A stretch of DNA of 13,165 bases from Faecalicatena sp. (GCA_009774255.1 VSNK01000156.1:1-13165), one strand, 5' to 3'. Shown: positions 1 through 6,929, counted from the first letter of the stretch. The notes: generated by a model not told the origin, from the sequence alone. Program-made: numbers and translations.

Positions 1-75
1 CATAGCCATTTGTGTAGTAACTCCATTAGAGTTGCTAACGCTTTTAGCAGTCCACTTTGCGGTAGGACTCACCAC
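1..75 (-). ncRNA. Candidate structured RNA, 5' portion, running off the left edge
   Basis: On the minus strand this segment folds into a compact multi-branch junction. A 5-bp closing helix (71-75 with 14-18) encloses three directly abutting perfect 5-bp hairpins at 49-69 (arms AGTCC/GGACT), 34-48 (GCTAA/TTAGC) and 19-33 (AACTC/GAGTT). The closing helix contains a G-U pair on the minus strand that would be an A-C mismatch on the plus strand, which points to a minus-strand RNA. A minus-strand promoter just upstream places the predicted 5' end at about 73, right at the closing helix. Arm and loop lengths do not fit a tRNA, and I cannot assign a known riboswitch or ribozyme. Guide RNAs of TnpB/IscB-type elements are one possible source, but no such gene is visible here. 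Two reading frames also stay open across it, so a coding origin is not excluded. Confidence 0.42.
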
Positions 76-79
76 TAAT

Positions 80-110
80 AGTATAATACCATATTTTTGG
101 ATTTAGTCAA
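80..110 (-). promoter_or_regulatory. Minus-strand promoter of the candidate RNA
   Basis: Reading the minus strand, a -35 TTGACT (105-110) is followed by a -10 TATACT (80-85) with 19 bases between them; the overlapping TTATAC gives a spacing of 18. The start would fall near 73, at the first base pairs of the folded RNA. The match is good but the spacing is slightly long. Confidence 0.5.
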
Positions 111-177
111 TAGATTTTTTTGTATACAAGATAGCTGGTTTATTAGGTGAAATTAGTGATGTAATTTATTGTTTTTT

Positions 178-186
178 TGCTATAAT
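178..186 (+). promoter_or_regulatory. Extended -10 promoter of the AAA/PD-(D/E)XK gene
   Basis: A perfect TATAAT (181-186) is preceded by TGC, which makes an extended -10. There is no good -35 at the expected place (158-163 is poor), which is tolerated for extended -10 promoters. Transcription would start near 193 and give a leader of about 24 bases containing the GGAGGG ribosome binding site (203-208). Confidence 0.55.
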
Positions 187-216
187 AAAAGTACGGAATA
201 GCGGAGGGTATGCGTG

Positions 217-1845
217 ATGGGAAAGGTTTTTAATGTAAGTGCAGACTGTAAACCGGATCTGCATTATATGGTCAATATCGATGGGCGGCTGTCTAAAATA
301 AAAGAGATGGTGGACCGGGGAGATTACTTTACGATAAATCGGGCCAGACAGTATGGAAAGACTACTACGTTGAAAGCGCTGGCGTGTTATCTGGCGAAAG
401 GGGATACACTGACGGATGCAGTCCGCAGCAAGTTCCCTGGATATGAAGTTCTGGATCTGGATTTCCAGAAGCTGAGCTACCGGGATTTCGAAAGTGAAGC
501 TTCTTTTGTAAAGGCATTTTCAAGAGAGAGCCTGAAAAAGGACGGAAGAAGGATAAGCATTCCGGAGCAGATTCGAACACGACTGACCGAGTTTTCAAAA
601 ACTACATCCAAAGAGATCATACTTGCCGACTTATTTGGATGTTTTGCGGATTGGTGTGCTGAGTCATCCAGACCGATTGTTCTGCTGATCGACGAGATTG
701 ACAGCGCAACCAACAACCAGGTGTTTATTGATTTTCTTGCGCAGCTAAGAGGCGCTTATATTGAACGGGATGAAGTTCCGGCCTTTCAGTCGGTGATACT
801 TGCCAGCGTCTATGATATAAAAAATTTAAAGAGCAAGTTTGTCAAAGATGAGAACCATAAAATGAACAGCCCCTGGAATATTGCGGCTGATTTTCTGGTT
901 GATATGAGTTTTTCTGCTTGTGATATTGCCGGAATGCTCCGTACGTACGAAGCGGATTATCATACAGGCATGGACAGGGAAGAAATAGCGGATCTGCTTT
1001 ATGAATATACGTCTGGATACCCATATCTGGTCTCGCGCATCTGCAAGATTCTTGATGAACGTATTGCGGGCAGCGACGGATTTTCGGATAAACAGGACGC
1101 ATGGACAAGAACAGGAGTTTTAGAAGCCGTTAAAATCCTTTTGTATGAAAAAAATACGCTGTTCGATTCTCTGATCAATAAATTAAATGACGATCCGCAG
1201 TTGAAAAAAATGCTCCATTCCATATTATTTTTGGGCGGGTCTGTCTCATTTAACCCGGATTCCCATATCATCGATGTGGCGTCTATGCTGGGATTCTTAA
1301 AAAATGACCAGGGAAATCTGGCCGTTGCAAACAGGATATTTGAGATGAGGCTTTACAATTATTTTTTATCGGAGGAAGAGATTCGATACCGCACATTTTC
1401 ACCGGATGCGGAAGAAAAGAGCCAATTTATCCAAGATGGCCGCTTAAATATGAAACAGATTTTAGAAAAATTTATAATCCATTGGCAGGATATTTATGGT
1501 CCGTCAGAGGAAAAATTTGCCGAGGAAAACGGAAGAAAGCTGTTTCTCCTGTACATCAAGCCAATTATCAATGGAACCGGAAATTATTACATTGAGTCGC
1601 ATACCAGAAATCACAGGAGAACAGATGTGATTATCGATTACAGGGGGGAGCAATTTATAACAGAGATTAAGATATGGCATGGAAATGCTTATAATGAAAG
1701 GGGCGAAAAGCAACTGTCGGATTATCTGGACTACTATCATTTGAAGAAGGGGTATATGCTCAGTTTTAACTTCAATAAGAAAAAGAAAATTGGACTGCAG
1801 GAGATTGTGCTGGGTGACAAGCTTCTGATCGAAGCAGTGGTGTAA
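217..1845 (+). CDS. AAA-like ATPase with C-terminal PD-(D/E)XK nuclease-like domain
   Basis: The predicted protein has 542 residues. ATG at 217 is preferred over GTG at 214 because GGAGGG (203-208) lies 8 bases upstream of it. The N-terminus carries a variant Walker A, RARQYGKTTT (residues 42-51), and a Walker B, VLLIDEID (155-162), followed by a helical lid with SGYPYLV (266-272), as in the AAA_35-type ATPases. The C-terminus has a PD-(D/E)XK-like core: D470 in RTDVIIDY, then E483 and K485 in EIKIW, and a later helix with Q499. It lacks signal peptides and membrane segments, so it is probably cytoplasmic. Proteins of this ATPase plus nuclease-fold design are common in gut Bacteroidetes and Clostridia. 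They are suspected to act in defence or mobile-element biology, but a reaction has not been established to my knowledge. It stands alone with its own promoter, divergent from the candidate RNA at the left edge. Confidence 0.8.
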   Translation: MGKVFNVSADCKPDLHYMVNIDGRLSKIKEMVDRGDYFTINRARQYGKTTTLKALACYLAKGDTLTDAVRSKFPGYEVLDLDFQKLSYRDFESEASFVKAFSRESLKKDGRRISIPEQIRTRLTEFSKTTSKEIILADLFGCFADWCAESSRPIVLLIDEIDSATNNQVFIDFLAQLRGAYIERDEVPAFQSVILASVYDIKNLKSKFVKDENHKMNSPWNIAADFLVDMSFSACDIAGMLRTYEADYHTGMDREEIADLLYEYTSGYPYLVSRICKILDERIAGSDGFSDKQDAWTRTGVLEAVKILLYEKNTLFDSLINKLNDDPQLKKMLHSILFLGGSVSFNPDSHIIDVASMLGFLKNDQGNLAVANRIFEMRLYNYFLSEEEIRYRTFSPDAEEKSQFIQDGRLNMKQILEKFIIHWQDIYGPSEEKFAEENGRKLFLLYIKPIINGTGNYYIESHTRNHRRTDVIIDYRGEQFITEIKIWHGNAYNERGEKQLSDYLDYYHLKKGYMLSFNFNKKKKIGLQEIVLGDKLLIEAVV

Positions 1846-1848
1846 CCC

Positions 1849-1878
1849 CGCCCCCGCAGCGAACCTGCTGCGGGGGCG
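1849..1878 (+). terminator. Strong GC-rich hairpin after the AAA/PD-(D/E)XK gene
   Basis: A perfect 12-bp stem (1849-1860 with 1867-1878, arms CGCCCCCGCAGC/GCTGCGGGGGCG) with a 6-base loop begins 3 bases after the stop codon. GTAA at the gene end can also pair with TTAC beyond it across a CCC bulge. No T-run follows on either strand, so it is not a canonical intrinsic terminator. It may act as a 3'-end stabiliser, or block read-through between the two convergent genes. Confidence 0.45.
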
Positions 1879-1901
1879 TTACGGTAAAGGGAAAGGAGCC
1901 G

Positions 1902-1925
1902 AAAAAATTCGGAGAAAAATCCGAA
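1902..1925 (-). terminator. Intrinsic terminator of the Rpn-like gene
   Basis: On the minus strand, 23 bases after the stop codon, the stem TTCGGA/TCCGAA (1920-1925 with 1908-1913) with a 6-base loop is followed at once by six T residues (1907 down to 1902). The TTCGG segment can instead pair with CCGAA at 1899-1903, giving a competing 14-base hairpin. Confidence 0.65.
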
Positions 1926-1947
1926 GCGGCCGAGGCCGAAGCCATGC

Positions 1948-2829
1948 TTATAAGACGGGTGCAGATTTTTTATTTTCTTTTAATTTCATCACGGTTTCGA
2001 GCGGGAGCTTCGTTCTCTCAGCAATGATCTGAGCATCCAGAAGCCCAATCAGACTTTCGGCAAGTTCCAGTCTTTCTTCTTCTCTTCCTTTATTTATCAG
2101 TTTCTGTCCAAGTCGTGTCATTCCGATTACCTCCATCAATTCATCCATTTCAATGGCATTCAAAAATTTGTCTGCCATCACATACAATACAGTTTCAATT
2201 TTATCAATCACTTCCCGGTCAGCTGATTTGTCCTCTTCACGTGTGATCTGATACGCAGCCTTCACCCTGTCCTTCAAAGACAGATCCCCATCCATCAGCA
2301 GGCAGAGCGTTAAAAGAGCCAGATCCTGTCTTTGAAGCATCTCACCGCATTCCTGTTTTCTACGAAGCTCTGCGATCAGCCGGTCTGCATTGTGGCTCTT
2401 CATCGTGATTGGAAGAATACGAAACGTATTGATCCCGTCCGTAAATTCTGTCATCGGCTTTTTTATATTTCCGGAAAACAGAACGTATGTCGTGACAGTG
2501 ACATTATGCTGATAGCTTGCCACTGCTTCATAGGCACGGAAGCGTTTCAGATCCTTACGTCCGCCGTTCGTACTCTGGAATTCAAAATGGCTCCAGGAGC
2601 CGTCTTCCATGATAAAATTAAAATCTTCATAAAATTTTTCCAGATCCAGTTTTACCAGTTCTGTTGCGGCAGCTCCCACCACCTTTTGCCTGATCCCAAA
2701 ATATGGAAGCAATTCCTCCGCAAAGTATAAAAACACTGTTTTCAGAGCCGCATCCTCATGCTGTATGGCAGGCTGTGCCGCAGCGGGCATGGCCGTTTCA
2801 GCAAGGGTTTTCAGGTTTTCTTTCTCCAT
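1948..2829 (-). CDS. Rpn/transposase-like PD-(D/E)XK family protein
   Basis: The predicted protein has 293 residues and starts at ATG 2829 with an AAAGGA-type ribosome binding site just upstream. The core signature is D69 in YEDFNF, followed by a DGSW turn and E83/Q85 in HFEFQS. This is the PD-(D/E)XK pattern in which the lysine is replaced by glutamine, as in the Rpn (recombination-promoting nuclease) and PDDEXK transposase-like families. The C-terminal part has a charged GREEERLELAE stretch (248-258) and a small TKLPLETVMKLK helix-turn motif (273-284), both usual in these proteins. Founding Rpn members promote RecA-independent recombination in E. coli and cleave DNA; whether this one is active is unknown. 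It converges on the upstream AAA/PD-(D/E)XK gene and has its own promoter and terminator, so it is probably monocistronic. Confidence 0.75.
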   Translation of the reverse strand: MEKENLKTLAETAMPAAAQPAIQHEDAALKTVFLYFAEELLPYFGIRQKVVGAAATELVKLDLEKFYEDFNFIMEDGSWSHFEFQSTNGGRKDLKRFRAYEAVASYQHNVTVTTYVLFSGNIKKPMTEFTDGINTFRILPITMKSHNADRLIAELRRKQECGEMLQRQDLALLTLCLLMDGDLSLKDRVKAAYQITREEDKSADREVIDKIETVLYVMADKFLNAIEMDELMEVIGMTRLGQKLINKGREEERLELAESLIGLLDAQIIAERTKLPLETVMKLKENKKSAPVL

Positions 2830-2964
2830 AGATTTTCCTTTCCGTAAAACCGTATAGAGAAACCTTATTCACAACTCCATATATCTGCGAAAATGCAGGG
2901 CAGATGCGAACTTACTGTATGCTGGCGAAACATAACTGTTTGATATCCTACATGTCATGTTATA

Positions 2965-2993
2965 ACTATACCAAAAACAGCACTGACAGACAA
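2965..2993 (-). promoter_or_regulatory. Likely promoter of the Rpn-like gene
   Basis: On the minus strand, -35 TTGTCT (2988-2993) and -10 TATAGT (2965-2970) are separated by exactly 17 bases. TGG precedes the -10, making it an extended -10. The start would be near 2958, leaving a leader of about 130 bases that contains a small hairpin (ATCTGC/GCAGAT arms at 2883-2888 and 2900-2905). Confidence 0.5.
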
Positions 2994-3158
2994 TGCAGTT
3001 TTACTAAAATTATTTTTATTATAATATTGTTTGCTTTTTCTTCGAATAGTTTTGAAAATTCCTATGATATCAGGAAAGATAAAACCAGATAACAGAATAC
3101 ATGTTCGGTAAGAAAAAGAACGATTTCTCTATAGATTATTGTCTATAAAAAGAAGTCT

Positions 3159-3200
3159 AATATGGACAGGAAAAAAAGTCAATATATTTTTTCCCATATT
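3159..3200. repeat. AT-rich imperfect inverted repeat
   Basis: AATATG (3159-3164) and GGAAAAAA (3169-3176) pair with TTTTTTCC (3187-3194) and CATATT (3195-3200). This leaves a 4-base bulge (GACA) and a 10-base loop. It has no T-run outside the stem, so a terminator role is unsupported. Confidence 0.45.
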
Positions 3201-3222
3201 TTGTCAGGAACATTAAGTAAGG

Positions 3223-3259
3223 GTTACAGGTCACACCTTCACCAGGCGTGACCTGTAAC
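3223..3259. repeat. Perfect 12-bp inverted repeat, intergenic
   Basis: Arms GTTACAGGTCAC (3223-3234) and GTGACCTGTAAC (3248-3259) are perfectly complementary. Inside, CCT and AGG can pair again beyond a single A/C mismatch, leaving the loop TCACC. No T-run follows on either strand. It could be an operator, a mobile palindromic repeat (REP/MITE-like) or a structured leader; only one copy is present in the window. Confidence 0.6.
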
Positions 3260-3298
3260 TAATGGGGAGGAATTTGAGGATTAGAGTTTAACTTTCTA

Positions 3299-3327
3299 TT
3301 GTTTAAACAGCCTTTTTCTGTTATAGT
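3299..3327 (+). promoter_or_regulatory. Likely promoter of the HAD-response regulator-kinase operon
   Basis: -35 TTGTTT (3299-3304) and -10 TATAGT (3322-3327) are 17 bases apart, with TGT before the -10 (extended -10). The start would be near 3334, giving a leader of about 97 bases. The -10 lies inside an inverted repeat listed separately. Confidence 0.5.
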
Positions 3328-3347
3328 TTTGTAGCAGGAAAAGGCTG
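3308..3347. repeat. 13-bp inverted repeat centred on the operon -10 box
   Basis: The arm at 3308-3320 (CAGCCTTTTTCTG) pairs with 3335-3347 (CAGGAAAAGGCTG) with one T-G mismatch that is a wobble in RNA. The 14-base centre holds the predicted -10 element, with the dyad axis at about 3327. This layout suits a repressor operator. A terminator reading is less likely because only a short TTTT follows, five bases past the stem. Confidence 0.45.
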
Positions 3348-3430
3348 CTGCATTTTAAAAATTTGTTATACGGAAGAGCTGCCAATGAAGTTTTCGCTGC
3401 TGTGAGCATCAGTTGCTGAGGAGGGTTGAT

Positions 3431-4243
3431 ATGAATATCAGATTAATCGCTTTGGATATGGACGGAACACTTTTAAAGACAGATAAATCCATACACTCGG
3501 ATACCATTCGGGATATCGAACAGGCGGGCAGGAAGGGAATCCATGTTGTATATTGCTCCGGCCGGGCAGTTCCGGAAATATTTCCCTATGTTCCCTACTT
3601 AAAATTCATGCGCTATGGGGTGTGTATGAGCGGCGCTCTAATATACGATTTTAAAGAACGCAAAACTGTTTATCTCAGAGCAATCGCCCGTGAATATGTC
3701 CAAAAAATCGTAGAAGCCGCAAAGCAGGATGACGGGATGGTGCATTTCTTGACGGATCAGGAGTCGGTCGTCCGTGCGGACCAGGTCGTCCATATGGCGG
3801 ATTTTCATATGGGGGTATACCAGCCGCTGTTTGCGGAAATTACAAGAAAGGTTTCGGATATGGCAGAAGAGGCAGAACACTATGATCTTATTCCAAAGGT
3901 GAATGTGTATTTTCATTCAAAGGAAGCCAGGCAGCAGGCGTATAAAACATTAAAAGGCCTGCCGCTGTCCTTTGCGTTTGCGGAAGGGACAAGCCTGGAA
4001 ATGACGGCTCATGGCGTAACAAAAGCAGCCGGGCTTCATGAACTGGCAAAGTATCTGGGGATCTCTATGGAGGAGACGCTTGCCATCGGCGACGCGGACA
4101 ATGACCGTGCAGTGCTCGAAGCGGCAGGGTTCGCCGTGGCAATGGGCAATGCAAAAAGAGAGATTAAAGAGATCTGCGCTGCAGTCACCGGGGATAACGA
4201 CCACAATGGTGTTGGGGAGGCGATTCAGAGATATGCTTTGTGA
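3431..4243 (+). CDS. Cof-type HAD-IIB sugar/metabolite phosphatase
   Basis: The predicted protein has 270 residues. ATG at 3431 is chosen because GAGGAGGG (3418-3425) ends 5 bases upstream; an upstream TTG at 3413 would place the ribosome site inside the gene. HAD motifs are all present: motif I DMDGTLL with D9 and D11, motif II S43 in YCSGR, the motif III lysine K198 and motif IV GDADND (220-225). The large insertion between motifs II and III is the C2-type cap of the Cof/IIB subfamily, and the NDHNGV sequence near the end is also usual for it. These enzymes hydrolyse small phosphorylated metabolites such as sugar phosphates or flavin precursors, with Mg2+ and a phospho-aspartate intermediate. 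The exact substrate cannot be read from sequence. Its last 11 bases overlap the next gene, which suggests translational coupling to the two-component system. Confidence 0.9.
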   Translation: MNIRLIALDMDGTLLKTDKSIHSDTIRDIEQAGRKGIHVVYCSGRAVPEIFPYVPYLKFMRYGVCMSGALIYDFKERKTVYLRAIAREYVQKIVEAAKQDDGMVHFLTDQESVVRADQVVHMADFHMGVYQPLFAEITRKVSDMAEEAEHYDLIPKVNVYFHSKEARQQAYKTLKGLPLSFAFAEGTSLEMTAHGVTKAAGLHELAKYLGISMEETLAIGDADNDRAVLEAAGFAVAMGNAKREIKEICAAVTGDNDHNGVGEAIQRYAL

Positions 4244-4955
4244 AAGGGCCGATAAAATAGACACATATCATGAAGAGTACAGCAAAGGGAGAATCCTGAT
4301 CGCCGATGACGAGCCGGGCATCATCGGGCTGATCCGGGATTTTTTTGAAATACAGGGCTATCAGGTGGTGGAAGCGGCCAATGGGTTGGAGGTTTTGGAG
4401 AGGCTTTCCACAAAGCCGGATCTGATTCTTCTGGATGTGGGGATGCCGCTGCTGGACGGATTTGAAGTGTGCGAGCGCATACGCGCCCACGTATCCTGCC
4501 CCATCCTGTTCCTCACCGCGAAGATCGAAGAGGCGGATCGGATTCGGGGCCTGCTGTCCGGCGGGGACGATTATATCTTAAAACCTTTCAGCATCGACGA
4601 GCTGGGGGCAAGGGTGGAAGCCCATCTGAGGCGGGAGCGCCGTAAAAAATCCGAAGGAACCGTAAAAATATTTGACCGGCTGGCCATCCACTATGAAGAA
4701 ACGGGCGTATACTACGGCGAACAGCCGATCGCATTTACAAAGACGGAATATGGAATCCTGGCATTTTTGTCGCTGCACCCGATGCAGGTATTCAGCAAGG
4801 AGCAGCTCTATGAACATGTCAGGGGACTCGATGGAAGTGCGGACAGCAGCATTGTCATGGAGCACATCCGCAGGATCCGCAAAAAGCTCGCCAAATACAC
4901 AGATAAGACCTATATCGAAACCGTATGGGGGGTGGGATACCGATGGATTGGGTAG
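4233..4955 (+). CDS. OmpR/PhoB-family response regulator
   Basis: The predicted protein has 240 residues. An N-terminal receiver domain carries the acidic pair D25/D26, the phospho-accepting D68 in LILLDVGMP, T95 in LFLTAK and K117 in YILKPF. A C-terminal winged helix (about residues 145-238) ends with the family hallmark ETVWGVGYRW. ATG at 4233 is the first in-frame start inside the overlap with the HAD gene; GGGGAGG (4214-4220) lies 12 bases upstream, a little far. The resulting 19-residue extension before the receiver core is longer than usual, so a later non-ATG start is possible. It almost certainly receives phosphate from the kinase encoded directly downstream, with which it overlaps by 13 bases, and then binds DNA. 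Targets are unknown; the operon's own promoter is a natural candidate. Confidence 0.92.
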   Translation: MLCERADKIDTYHEEYSKGRILIADDEPGIIGLIRDFFEIQGYQVVEAANGLEVLERLSTKPDLILLDVGMPLLDGFEVCERIRAHVSCPILFLTAKIEEADRIRGLLSGGDDYILKPFSIDELGARVEAHLRRERRKKSEGTVKIFDRLAIHYEETGVYYGEQPIAFTKTEYGILAFLSLHPMQVFSKEQLYEHVRGLDGSADSSIVMEHIRRIRKKLAKYTDKTYIETVWGVGYRWIG

Positions 4956-6349
4956 ATGAAAAAGCAGAAAAGCTGTTCACGTATATCCGGAATCTGTCCT
5001 TCCGAAAAGCGCTGTTGGCGTATATCCTGGTGCTTGCCGCCGTTGTGTGGGGAATGTCCTATCTTACGGTTCATTTCTGCCTGCAGTGGGAGGCCGGAAT
5101 CTGGGAAAGACTTGGAGAAACGGAAATCGTGAAGGCTATGTATTACGAGAAAGAACTGCTGCGTGGATATCGGGCCGGTGTACTCTATTCGACGGATGAA
5201 GCTATGGTTCTGTTCGTCGATCTCTTTCGGGTATGGTGCCCCTTTATCTACGCATTTCTCGGTATCATTCTGGCGGTTTTTTTGTTTTACGGCAGACGGC
5301 TTGCACGCCCTCTTTCCATCCTGGAGGGCAGTGTGGAAAAGATACGCGGCAATGACCTGAATTTCCACGTCGTCTATGAAAGCCGGGATGAACTGGGACA
5401 GCTCTGCGATTCGGTGGAAGAGATGCGGACCGAGCTTCTACGCGGCAAGGAAGAAATGTGGCGGCTCATTGAGCGGCAGAAAGAGTTAAACGCCGCGTTC
5501 GCTCACGACCTGCGAACCCCTCTGACCGTGCTGCGCGGCTACACGGATTTTCTGGCAAGATACATTCCGGAGGGGAAGATCAGCCGGGAAAAGCTGGAGG
5601 CCACGCTGGGGCTGATGGCGGAACATCTGAAACGCCTGGAGGAATACAGCCGCACCATGAAAGGGATCCGCAGCATCGAGGAGGTTCCGTTTGTTCCTGA
5701 GAAGACTACATTTCAGAGCATGGACCGAAAAATGGAAGAAGTCATTTTTGCCTTAAACCAGGTGCGGGACGTGGAAATCCTCTATAGAAATACGCCTGGC
5801 ATGTGCGGCTCCGGAAGTACTGCGGAAGATGAGTCCGGTTTACGCAGCTCCGGAAGTACTGCGGAAGATGAGTCCGGTTTACGCAGCTCCAGAAGTACTG
5901 CGGAAGATGAGTTCGGTTTAGGCGACTCGAGCAATCCTGCCGCAGAAGGAGCAATCCCGGACGGCATTTACGTGGATGACAATTTAGTCATGGAGGTATT
6001 GGAAAATCTGCTCTCCAACGCGATCCGCTACGCCGGAAAGCGAATCGAAGTTCTGTCCGACTATGATCCCAGGCGGCAGGAATGGATTCTGGCTGTCCGG
6101 GACGACGGTCCGGGATTTTCCGAAGAGCAGCTAGAGAGGGCGATGAAGCCGTATTACAAAGAGCCGGAGATCGGCGGACCGGATGAGCATTTCGGGATCG
6201 GCCTCCACATCTGCCGGGAATTGTGCAGAAAGCACGGCGGGACCTTGAATGCGGCAAACAGCATCCAGGGCGGCGCGATCGTCACCGCATCGTTTCGAGT
6301 CCGTGAGTCTTCGCGCCGGCAAGAATTCGCTGCAGTACAGGATTATTGA
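4943..6349 (+). CDS. Membrane sensor histidine kinase with repeat insertion in the ATPase region
   Basis: The predicted protein has 468 residues. ATG at 4943 is preferred over ATG at 4925 because GGTGGG (4931-4936) is 6 bases upstream. Two membrane segments (about 23-46 and 98-116) bracket a short extracellular loop of about 50 residues. They are followed by a HAMP-like linker (117-170), a HisKA domain with phospho-accepting H188 in FAHDLRTPL, and a HATPase domain with N box ENLLSNAIRYA (354-364), G1 DDGPG (387-391) and G2 GIGLH (418-422). Between YRNTPG and IYVDDN, just before the N box, sits an extra Ser/Gly/acidic stretch of about 50 residues made largely of three 13-residue repeats (289-327). 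Catalytic boxes are intact, so the kinase should be active. It overlaps the regulator gene by 13 bases and is its presumed partner. Confidence 0.9.
   Translation: MDWVDEKAEKLFTYIRNLSFRKALLAYILVLAAVVWGMSYLTVHFCLQWEAGIWERLGETEIVKAMYYEKELLRGYRAGVLYSTDEAMVLFVDLFRVWCPFIYAFLGIILAVFLFYGRRLARPLSILEGSVEKIRGNDLNFHVVYESRDELGQLCDSVEEMRTELLRGKEEMWRLIERQKELNAAFAHDLRTPLTVLRGYTDFLARYIPEGKISREKLEATLGLMAEHLKRLEEYSRTMKGIRSIEEVPFVPEKTTFQSMDRKMEEVIFALNQVRDVEILYRNTPGMCGSGSTAEDESGLRSSGSTAEDESGLRSSRSTAEDEFGLGDSSNPAAEGAIPDGIYVDDNLVMEVLENLLSNAIRYAGKRIEVLSDYDPRRQEWILAVRDDGPGFSEEQLERAMKPYYKEPEIGGPDEHFGIGLHICRELCRKHGGTLNAANSIQGGAIVTASFRVRESSRRQEFAAVQDY
5807..5923 (+). repeat. 3 x 39-bp in-frame tandem repeat in the kinase gene
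   Basis: Three consecutive 39-base units (5807-5845, 5846-5884, 5885-5923) each encode 13 residues of the pattern [GS]S[GR]STAEDE[SF]GL[RG]. Units 1 and 2 differ by a single base; unit 3 has diverged at a few positions. Each unit is a multiple of three, so copy-number change would keep the frame and only alter the length of the inserted loop. Confidence 0.92.
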
Positions 6350-6380
6350 TAAAATCAGAATATGAGGAGGAACGCAAAGC

Positions 6381-6929
6381 ATGATATTTGAAAAGAAACA
6401 GATCAATCTGAAGGACGGGCGCACTTGCATACTGCGCCCTGCGGAGGCAAAGGATTCGGAGGCTCTGATCGAAGCCCTTCGAATCGTCTCTTCCGAAACA
6501 CCTTTTCTTCTCAGAAATGAGGACGAGGTTACCATGACTGTGGAAGCGGAGGAACAATTCTTAAAAACAAAAAGCGGGCATCCGCGCGAGATCATGATGG
6601 TAGCAGACGTGGACGGCGTACTTTCGGGAAATTGTGTAATTATGTCCGTTGGTGAGCTGCGCCGTATCTCCCATAGATGCAGATTTGCAATCTCTTTGAA
6701 AAAAGCATATTGGGGGCTTGGCATCGCCTCCGCACTGATGGATTACGCATTTTCTCTGGCGAAAGAAATGGGCTACGAGCAGGTAGAACTGGAAGTGGTT
6801 GACGGAAATGACCGGGCGAAACGCCTTTATGAACGGTTTGGTTTCTGGGAAACCGGAAAACATTACCGGTCCATCAAGTATGATGACGGCAGTTATCGGG
6901 ATGAATATACGATGGTAAAAATATTATGA
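6381..6929 (+). CDS. GNAT-family N-acetyltransferase
   Basis: The predicted protein has 182 residues. It starts at ATG 6381, with GAGGAGG (6364-6370) 10 bases upstream. The acetyl-CoA binding motif A is recognisable as FAISLKKAYWGLGIASALM (102-120), with a YWGLGIA turn in place of the usual QxxGxG/A. Motif B follows with ELEVVDGNDRAKRLYERFGF (136-155), including N143 and Y150. The N-terminal RTCILRPAEAKD is the usual first strand and helix of the family. GNAT enzymes transfer acetyl from acetyl-CoA to amines such as polyamines, antibiotics or protein N-termini; the acceptor here is unknown. It lies 31 bases after the kinase stop on the same strand without its own promoter, so it is probably the last gene of the HAD-regulator-kinase operon. 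Confidence 0.88.
   Translation: MIFEKKQINLKDGRTCILRPAEAKDSEALIEALRIVSSETPFLLRNEDEVTMTVEAEEQFLKTKSGHPREIMMVADVDGVLSGNCVIMSVGELRRISHRCRFAISLKKAYWGLGIASALMDYAFSLAKEMGYEQVELEVVDGNDRAKRLYERFGFWETGKHYRSIKYDDGSYRDEYTMVKIL

Larger units (their letters stand above)
2994..3298. other. AT-rich intergenic spacer with inverted repeats, no gene seen
   Basis: This is the middle of the roughly 600-base gap between the Rpn-like gene and the HAD operon. It is markedly AT-rich and has no reading frame with a credible ribosome binding site and protein-like composition. It contains a small stem (TATAGA/TCTATA at 3130-3135 and 3142-3147) and the two larger inverted repeats listed separately. Confidence 0.6.

Noticed and set aside
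1..75. tRNA interpretation of the four-helix fold
   Set aside because: Hairpin loops of 5, 5 and 11 bases, no T-loop consensus and a 5-bp closing stem do not fit a tRNA.
2904..3092. A 62-residue plus-strand frame in the AT-rich spacer
   Set aside because: It has no convincing ribosome binding site, low-complexity AT-driven composition and no recognisable motif; it also overlaps the minus-strand promoter of the Rpn-like gene.
5742..5967. Minus-strand frames of 61 and 70 residues with repeated motifs
   Set aside because: They are antisense shadows of the 39-bp repeat in the kinase gene and have no ribosome sites.
6131..6724. A 197-residue minus-strand frame
   Set aside because: It spans the end of the kinase gene and most of the acetyltransferase gene, both well supported on the plus strand.
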